A DNA stretch of 12,049 nt from Anaerolineae bacterium. GTDB taxonomy: Bacteria > Chloroflexota > Anaerolineae > JAAYZQ01. Shown here one piece after another: positions 8,095 through 12,049 of the stretch. Below the pieces are notes generated by a model that made no database searches, had not been told where the DNA came from, and saw only the letters and a program-made list of their open reading frames with translations. Made by a program: the position numbers and the translations under genes. Where the stretch lies: contig JAFGIA010000119.1 in NCBI GenBank assembly GCA_016929795.1, forward strand, positions 1 to 12,049. The letters are read 5' to 3'. Positions within the stretch are counted from its first letter, which is position 1. Each line of letters starts with the position of its first letter.

Positions 8095-9618
8095 TCATGC
8101 CAGGCCGACCTTGGTGATCTTGCCCGACGTGGTTTTCGGCAGTTTTTGACACAGTTCGACGTACTTGGGCACCATAAAGTCTTCGAGATACGCCCGGCAG
8201 TGCGCCAGGATCTCCGGTTCGGTCAGCTCGCTATTGCGACCGACGATAAAGGCTTTGATCGCTTCTCCCTGAATCGCATCCGGCACGCCCACCACCGCGA
8301 CCTCGACTACCCCAGGCAGGCCATAGATCACGTTTTCTACTTCCTTCGGTGCGACCTTTTCTCCCCTTGACTTGATAATGTCGTCACTACGAGAGACAAA
8401 GTAGTAATATCCTTCTTCATCCACCCGGAAAAGATCGCCGGTGTAGCACACGCACTCACCGTGCAGCGGGCCCGGGCGAAAGCGTGCCTTCGTTGCTTCA
8501 GGATCTTGCCAGTAGCCACGCATCACGTGCCGCCCGCGGACCACCAGCTCGCCGACCTGGCCTGGGCCGAGGCGCTCGCCCGTTTCGCCCTCGATCCACA
8601 CTTCGGTTCCTGGAATAGCGATGCCGACCGAGGTAGGGTGCGCGTCCAATTGCTCCGGGGGCAGATACAACGTCCGCTTGGTCTCGGTCAGCCCGTACAT
8701 CGAGTAGAGCCTCGCCTGTGGAAACAGCGCGCGGAGGTGTGCTATATGGCTTGGAGGCAAACTGGCGGCTGTGTTGGTCAGATAGCGCAGGCACAGGTCG
8801 TAGGCACTTAGGTCCATTTGCAAGAATATGGCAAAGACGGTGGGCACGCCGGGAAAGCCTGTAACTCGTTCCTGCTCCATTCGCCTCAAGATGGTACCTG
8901 GATACGAGAACCCCTTTTCCAGTACAAGAGTTCCACCAAATTTAAAAACCATCAGGAGTTGGTAGAGTCCGTAGTCAAAGGAGAGAGGTAGGGCGTTAAT
9001 GACCACGTCGTCGGGGACGTTTTGCAGATACTGGATGATCGAGCTGGCGGCGAACACCACATTGCTGTGATCCGACATGACCCCTTTGGGGGCGCCCGTT
9101 GTGCCCGAGGTATAGATCAGGCAGGCGAGATCGAGGTCGATATTGACGCAGGGAGGGCGCCGCGCCGGAAGTTCCTTTTGGATCGCCTCGAAGGAGAGAA
9201 CCCTGGGATCAGCCATGACCGGTTCTTTCGCTCCTGTCAACACCATCGCTCGGAGCGATGGAACCTCTTCGCCCAACCGCAAGGCTAAATGCGCTTTTCG
9301 GGTTGTTGCCACAAGTGCACTCGCCTGACAGTTGCGTACGATATATGCCAGCTTCTGGTACTTGGTCGAGTAGTTGGCGACGACAAAGACGCCGCCTGCC
9401 TTCAGTGTCGCAAAGATCCCGACGACCAATTCCACACTGTTGGGAAGCCAAAGCACAACTCGCTCCCCCCTGCCCAAGCCCCGAGCCTTCATGGCGTTGG
9501 CGAGACGGTTTGACTGTAATTCGATCTCGCCGTATGTCAATCTCTGCCCCTCGTGCACGAGTGCAACTTTGGCCGATGACCAGTCGGCACTCCTCTCGAG
9601 AAAGTCTTGTACGAGCAT
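8095..9618 (-). CDS. AMP-forming acyl/aminoacyl ligase (ANL superfamily), similar to exosortase A-associated ligases
   Basis: 507 residues, complete. Seen motifs: LIYTSGTTGAPKGVM (167-181, ATP phosphate loop), SFDYGLYQLL (213-222), YSMYGLTETKRTLYLPPE (305-322), YTGDLFRVDEEGYYYFVSRSD (392-412, containing the ribose-binding Asp), IIKSRGEKVAPKEVE (414-428, hinge region) and PKTTSGKITK near the C-terminus, whose Lys500 should be the adenylation lysine. The family activates a carboxylate as acyl-AMP and passes it to CoA or a carrier thiol. The ACP gene directly upstream suggests the ACP phosphopantetheine is the acceptor. SFDYGL and YGLTE-x-x-R-T-YLPPE resemble the ligases of exosortase A exopolysaccharide loci; a DltA-like aminoacyl ligase is the alternative. 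Start: ATG at 9618 overlaps the ACP stop as TGATG and has GGGAG seven bases upstream. A TTG at 9621 would add one residue and is less likely. Substrate unknown. Confidence 0.92.
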   Translation of the reverse strand: MLVQDFLERSADWSSAKVALVHEGQRLTYGEIELQSNRLANAMKARGLGRGERVVLWLPNSVELVVGIFATLKAGGVFVVANYSTKYQKLAYIVRNCQASALVATTRKAHLALRLGEEVPSLRAMVLTGAKEPVMADPRVLSFEAIQKELPARRPPCVNIDLDLACLIYTSGTTGAPKGVMSDHSNVVFAASSIIQYLQNVPDDVVINALPLSFDYGLYQLLMVFKFGGTLVLEKGFSYPGTILRRMEQERVTGFPGVPTVFAIFLQMDLSAYDLCLRYLTNTAASLPPSHIAHLRALFPQARLYSMYGLTETKRTLYLPPEQLDAHPTSVGIAIPGTEVWIEGETGERLGPGQVGELVVRGRHVMRGYWQDPEATKARFRPGPLHGECVCYTGDLFRVDEEGYYYFVSRSDDIIKSRGEKVAPKEVENVIYGLPGVVEVAVVGVPDAIQGEAIKAFIVGRNSELTEPEILAHCRAYLEDFMVPKYVELCQKLPKTTSGKITKVGLA

Positions 9619-9878
9619 CAAAACGCTCCCGTTGACTTTTTCAGCTGCACGTAACCGGCTAACCTCGTGATCGAATCAAAATTGTCCGGGACGAGTTCGG
9701 TGTCTTCGACCGTGATGCCAAAATGCTCGTCGACGAACGCCACCAATTCCATGATCCCCATTGAATCGATAATGCCTTCTTCAAGAAAAGATGCATCATC
9801 CAGATAGGGATAGCCGTTGCTGCTGAAGAGGATCTTCTCAGAAATGAACTGTCGGATTGTCGCTTCGATTGTTTTCAT
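9618..9878 (-). CDS. Acyl carrier protein
   Basis: 86 residues, the usual size for a stand-alone carrier protein. EEGIIDSMGIMELVAFVDEHFGI (33-55) holds the phosphopantetheine site: Ser39 in DSMG, a variant of the common DSL. The acidic helix after it and the later DNFDSITRLAGYV (65-77) fit helices II to IV of the fold. A holo-ACP synthase would need to add phosphopantetheine; none is in the window. The gene overlaps the ligase start by one base, so the two are almost surely partners. Start: ATG at 9878 was chosen because the conserved fold begins at MKTIEATIRQF. The reading frame is open upstream to an ATG at 10016, but that extension runs through strong hairpins and resembles no ACP. The ribosome binding site is weak (AGAAG-like, about eight bases upstream). 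Partner and family are clear; the carried group is not. Confidence 0.9.
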   Translation of the reverse strand: MKTIEATIRQFISEKILFSSNGYPYLDDASFLEEGIIDSMGIMELVAFVDEHFGITVEDTELVPDNFDSITRLAGYVQLKKSTGAF

Positions 9879-9903
9879 CTCGATACTTCTTTCTCTCTTT
9901 GAA

Positions 9904-9921
9904 TTGGGCCCCCTGGCCCAA
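9904..9921. repeat. Inverted repeat, 7-bp stem, in the ACP leader
   Basis: TTGGGCC, four-base loop, GGCCCAA, perfectly paired. It lies 26 to 43 bases before the ACP start codon. In RNA of the minus strand it would form a hairpin just upstream of the ribosome binding region. No T run follows it. Confidence 0.5.
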
Positions 9922-9932
9922 ACGTCCGACCG

Positions 9933-9964
9933 CAGGCAGCGCAGCTTGCGAGCTGCGCTGCCTG
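9933..9964. terminator. Strong hairpin between the DNRLRE gene and the ACP gene (possible attenuator or terminator)
   Basis: A perfect 14-bp stem, CAGGCAGCGCAGCT paired with AGCTGCGCTGCCTG, around a four-base loop. It lies downstream of the secreted-protein gene and upstream of the ACP gene. On the minus strand no T run follows. On the plus strand it is followed by GGATTTT, a weak tract. It is therefore not a classic intrinsic terminator for the minus-strand genes. It could partly terminate or protect the 3' end of the abundant upstream message and so lower expression of the biosynthetic genes. The structure is certain from sequence; the role is inferred. Confidence 0.55.
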
Positions 9965-9994
9965 GGATTTTGTGCGGCTCATAGATCAAGACAG

Positions 9995-10023
9995 GCGCGA
10001 CACCGCGCACCGGCATGTGTGCC
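9995..10023. repeat. Two short GC-rich inverted repeats just after the DNRLRE gene
   Basis: GCGCG-ACAC-CGCGC (9995-10008) and GGCA-TGTG-TGCC (10012-10023) lie between the stop codon at 10040 and the large hairpin. Each is short and could arise by chance in GC-rich DNA. Together with the two larger hairpins they make most of the gap structured. Confidence 0.35.
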
Positions 10024-10039
10024 TCATACCTGGCCTACA

Positions 10040-10990
10040 TCAGTTGAGCGGGCAGCCCAGCTCGTTGCCCCATTCGAGGCTATCTGCGTCACCTGCCTGG
10101 ACCAGAGCAATGACTTCCGCGACAGTGTAAGGATAGGCGACGTCCGGATGGGCCGCGCTGAGTAGTGCTGCCGTCCCGTGACGTGCCAGTCGGTTCACAC
10201 CGCCGCCTCGCGCGTTGACCGCCTGTTCCAGTGTAATGTTGGGGTTGAACAGATCGACGCCGAATGTCGCATCAAAGTCGTCGCTTGGACTGTAGTCCGT
10301 CGCCGCCCAGGCCTCCAGGTGATTCTTCCAGTAGCCAGGCGTGCAGCCTTCACAGGGTGGAGGTGGAGGGGTGACAGGGAGCTCGAACCGGATCAGGCTC
10401 GGTTTCTGGTACCAGTTGAGGATGCCTGTATGCAAAATCGGAGATGCACCGTAGGTTTGGTCAGGCATATTCTCATAGATGCTGCTATCGGCGACGATAT
10501 CACCCGGACGCTGAAGGGTGTAGCACGTCATACCGCCGCCCAGAGGCGTGTAGCAGACCTCCAACTTGGGCCGCAGGATTGCGTCCGCCCATTCGCTGCT
10601 GTAGAACCTCTGGTAGGGTGTTTGATCCTGATGCAGCAGGAAGCCATAGTTGGGGTAGACGTCCCCGATCCACTGTTCCACGAGTCCCGTCACGTCGACC
10701 GTGTTCCAGCCGCCTGCCGTCGGTGTGAAGGACGCCACCGGCACGGGGTCGTAGGCCCCGCCAAAGTTGTTCCAGGTCACAACCATCTCTTCCCAAGGCG
10801 CCGTGACTCGGTAGACATAGACGGTGTATGACCGCGCAAAGTCCGCGTACACCGAGAGAGTCGCCGAGTTGATGGTTGCCCCGGCTGGGATCTCGATTGC
10901 TGCCTGACCCGGCCCTGCGGCCATGGCAAAGGTGAGAATGACCAGCACCATGGCCACAGCCATCCGTAACACTGCATGTTTGGTTTTCAT
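10040..10990 (-). CDS. Secreted DNRLRE-type beta-sandwich protein with C-terminal TPGYWKNH module
   Basis: 316 residues. A signal peptide (1-30) ends near GPGQA/AIE. Residues 32-148 match the latter part of a DNRLRE domain: IPAGATINSATLSVY, VYRVTAPWEEMVVTWNNF, DVTGLVEQWIGDVYPNYGFLL, SSEWADAILRPKLEVCY. Residues 158-206 match the part that normally comes first: VADSSIYENMPDQTYG and PSLIRFELP. The halves are therefore in swapped order, as in a circular permutation or a splice of two tandem copies. A PPPPP linker leads to CEGCTPGYWKNHLEAW (213-228) and a module (to 316) seen in other secreted bacterial proteins, with Cys213, Cys216 and Cys313 that could form disulfides. DNRLRE domains are generally extracellular and carbohydrate- or surface-associated; the role here is unknown. 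Start: ATG at 10990 with AAGGAGG seven bases upstream and a signal peptide directly after. An in-frame ATG at 11113 overlapping the glycosyltransferase stop would bury the signal. Confidence 0.85.
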   Translation of the reverse strand: MKTKHAVLRMAVAMVLVILTFAMAAGPGQAAIEIPAGATINSATLSVYADFARSYTVYVYRVTAPWEEMVVTWNNFGGAYDPVPVASFTPTAGGWNTVDVTGLVEQWIGDVYPNYGFLLHQDQTPYQRFYSSEWADAILRPKLEVCYTPLGGGMTCYTLQRPGDIVADSSIYENMPDQTYGASPILHTGILNWYQKPSLIRFELPVTPPPPPCEGCTPGYWKNHLEAWAATDYSPSDDFDATFGVDLFNPNITLEQAVNARGGGVNRLARHGTAALLSAAHPDVAYPYTVAEVIALVQAGDADSLEWGNELGCPLN

Positions 10991-10997
10991 GGTAATC

Positions 10998-11004
10998 CCT
11001 CCTT
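10998..11004 (-). promoter_or_regulatory. Strong ribosome binding site AAGGAGG of the secreted DNRLRE protein
   Basis: AAGGAGG, seven bases before ATG at 10990. It is the strongest Shine-Dalgarno match in the window and decides the start in favour of the signal-peptide methionine over the upstream in-frame ATG at 11113. It suggests high translation. Confidence 0.8.
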
Positions 11005-11036
11005 TCTCATTCTGTCTACTAAAAGTAAAGGTGTCC

Positions 11037-11057
11037 CGTCGATAAAAGTTCTCGACG
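11037..11057. promoter_or_regulatory. Operator-like palindrome at the presumed transcription start
   Basis: CGTCGA, nine-base spacer, TCGACG: perfect six-base arms. It directly abuts the candidate -10 box (11058-11063) on its downstream side, where a repressor would block initiation. In RNA it could also form a hairpin at the very 5' end. No regulator gene is in the window. Confidence 0.4.
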
Positions 11058-11086
11058 AGTATATCCCGAATGTGCATTTGCTCCAA
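11058..11086 (-). promoter_or_regulatory. Candidate promoter of the secreted DNRLRE protein gene
   Basis: Minus strand: TTGGAG (11081-11086; only TTG matches the -35 consensus), 17-base spacer, then TATACT (11058-11063; five of six matches to TATAAT). The leader would be about 60 bases. Two direct copies of GAACTAT with a 13-base period (11099-11105 and 11086-11092) sit just upstream of and touching the weak -35, where an activator might bind. Confidence 0.45.
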
Positions 11087-11112
11087 TAGTTCTCCTCGAT
11101 AGTTCCCTCCCA

Positions 11113-12049
11113 TCAGACAGGTGAGTCGTGAATTGCTCGCTCATTTCCTGTCAATACCGGCACGTGAGGCCAGGTGTCTACACGACCACTCAGATCCGCC
11201 GACACCAGCACTTCCCGTTGATGCAGCCCCTCTAGGATGCGCATCACCACCCAAGAGATCGACAGTTGAACGCCAATGATCATCAACATCGCACTGCCCA
11301 GTAGATACAACCACAGCCGGCTCACCGGCCACCCGGCAAAGCCAAACCCAAGGCTAATACCCCCCGCGAGCACGCCGCCGACGAGGCCCAACGCCCCAAT
11401 CCAGCCAAAATAATGCTCCAGGGGCGGATCAAAGAGCGGCTTGCCAAAGAGTCCCTGGCGAATGGGCTCCTTGTGAAACAAAGAGACCAGGTAGTTAAAG
11501 GTCGCTCCCAGGGCAAAGATACTTACCCCCGATACGGCCAACACCTGAGCAGCAAAGAGCGCCGCCGTACCCCATGTGCCCAGCTCTTGTATACCCCGCA
11601 GCCGGATGGCAACCAGGATCAGGCCGATCAGCAAGGCAAGCGTGAGGCACGCCAGGCCAATGGCACCCAGGATCCGCACCGGGTTATAGTCGAGCGCCGT
11701 CCACAGGATCGACTGCAGGAACCGCGTGCCGTCGCCGACGACTGTAAGCTTGGAGCGACCAACACGTTCGGCGTAAGGAATCGGCAGTTCGACCATTCTG
11801 AGGTCTTCGTGGATCGCGCGGGTGCTCATCACCGGCGTAAAGTTCAGCCCATCTGGGAGAGGATAGAGATGCGGCAGAGCATCGCGTCGCAAGACGCGCA
11901 TGCCACTGGCGCTATCTGAAATCCGCCGGTTGCCGATCAGGCTGACCAGCACCGCGAAAAAGGTATTCCCGATGCGCCGGCTCAGCGGCATCTGGCTGTC
12001 GGCGCCGGCCATGCGCGAGCCGATGACGAGATCCGCATCCTGCTCACGC
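11113..12049 (-). CDS. Family-2 glycosyltransferase (DPM1/GtrB-like) with membrane helices, C-terminal part, cut by window edge
   Basis: 311 residues are visible; the N-terminal part lies beyond the window. The frame is open through the edge, and DADLVIGSRMAG (about residues 4-15) fits the usual family text, so the ATG at 12012 is internal and not the start. Next come MPLSRRIGNTFFAVLVSLIGN and ISDSASGMRVLRRDAL, typical of polyprenyl-phosphate sugar transferases, then PIPYAERVGRSKL. Four hydrophobic segments follow at about 125-148, 159-190, 213-240 and 244-272. The family moves a sugar from a nucleotide donor to a polyprenyl phosphate or a nascent glycan at the cytoplasmic membrane face. The nucleotide-binding and DxD parts are not visible, so donor and acceptor cannot be judged. 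Its stop forms TGATG with an in-frame ATG of the next frame. It is the first visible gene of the locus in transcription order. Confidence 0.92.
   Translation of the reverse strand, partial: REQDADLVIGSRMAGADSQMPLSRRIGNTFFAVLVSLIGNRRISDSASGMRVLRRDALPHLYPLPDGLNFTPVMSTRAIHEDLRMVELPIPYAERVGRSKLTVVGDGTRFLQSILWTALDYNPVRILGAIGLACLTLALLIGLILVAIRLRGIQELGTWGTAALFAAQVLAVSGVSIFALGATFNYLVSLFHKEPIRQGLFGKPLFDPPLEHYFGWIGALGLVGGVLAGGISLGFGFAGWPVSRLWLYLLGSAMLMIIGVQLSISWVVMRILEGLHQREVLVSADLSGRVDTWPHVPVLTGNERAIHDSPV

Noticed and set aside
9879..10016. 46-residue N-terminal extension of the ACP from an ATG at 10016
   Set aside because: It crosses the 14-bp and 7-bp hairpins, is Arg-rich and unlike any ACP N-terminus; the fold begins at the ATG at 9878.
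10178..10831. 217-codon plus-strand open frame
   Set aside because: Antisense to the secreted DNRLRE gene; no recognisable domain.

Overview
The window is part of a GC-rich bacterial genome. Every gene I can support lies on the minus strand, so transcription runs from high to low coordinates. Thr/Pro-rich linkers of the TPTPTAT type in two exported proteins, an FLPVV-type motif just before one of them, and DNRLRE and TPGYWKNH secreted modules together suggest Chloroflexota (Anaerolineae or Caldilineae-like). This is inference from sequence style, not from a marker gene. I see no rRNA, tRNA, CRISPR array, transposase or integrase. No stretch longer than about 200 bases lacks a gene.  || Layout in transcription order: (1) 12049-11113, the C-terminal part of a family-2 glycosyltransferase with four membrane helices. 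(2) 10990-10040, a small secreted protein with a DNRLRE-type beta domain whose two halves appear in swapped order, followed by a TPGYWKNH module; it has its own candidate promoter, an operator-like palindrome and a strong ribosome binding site. (3) About 160 bases rich in hairpins. (4) 9878-9618, an acyl carrier protein. (5) 9618-8095, an AMP-forming acyl/aminoacyl ligase. (6) 8069-6036, an AsnB-type glutamine amidotransferase. (7) 6036-2236, a 1266-residue exported beta-propeller protein with Asp-box repeats and a C-terminal membrane tail. (8) About 200 non-coding bases with a candidate promoter. (9) 2039-690, a Tat-exported DUF362 protein with a long Thr/Pro tether. (10) 648-1, the N-terminal part of a polysaccharide deacetylase.  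|| Genes 4 to 7 are very tightly linked: TGATG at the ACP/ligase junction, a 25-base gap before the amidotransferase, and TAATG before the propeller protein. Ligase, ACP and asparagine-synthase-like amidotransferase recall the accessory genes of exosortase A (XrtA) exopolysaccharide loci in Proteobacteria. The glycosyltransferase and deacetylase on either side fit a cell-surface or secreted polysaccharide locus. My reading is that the ligase and ACP activate a carboxylic acid, the amidotransferase amidates or transfers it, and the product decorates an envelope glycan or lipid-linked sugar, while the three exported proteins act at the surface. The pathway product cannot be read from sequence. 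The most notable points are the ligase-ACP-AsnB trio in a probable Chloroflexota context with no exosortase in view, and the apparently permuted DNRLRE domain.
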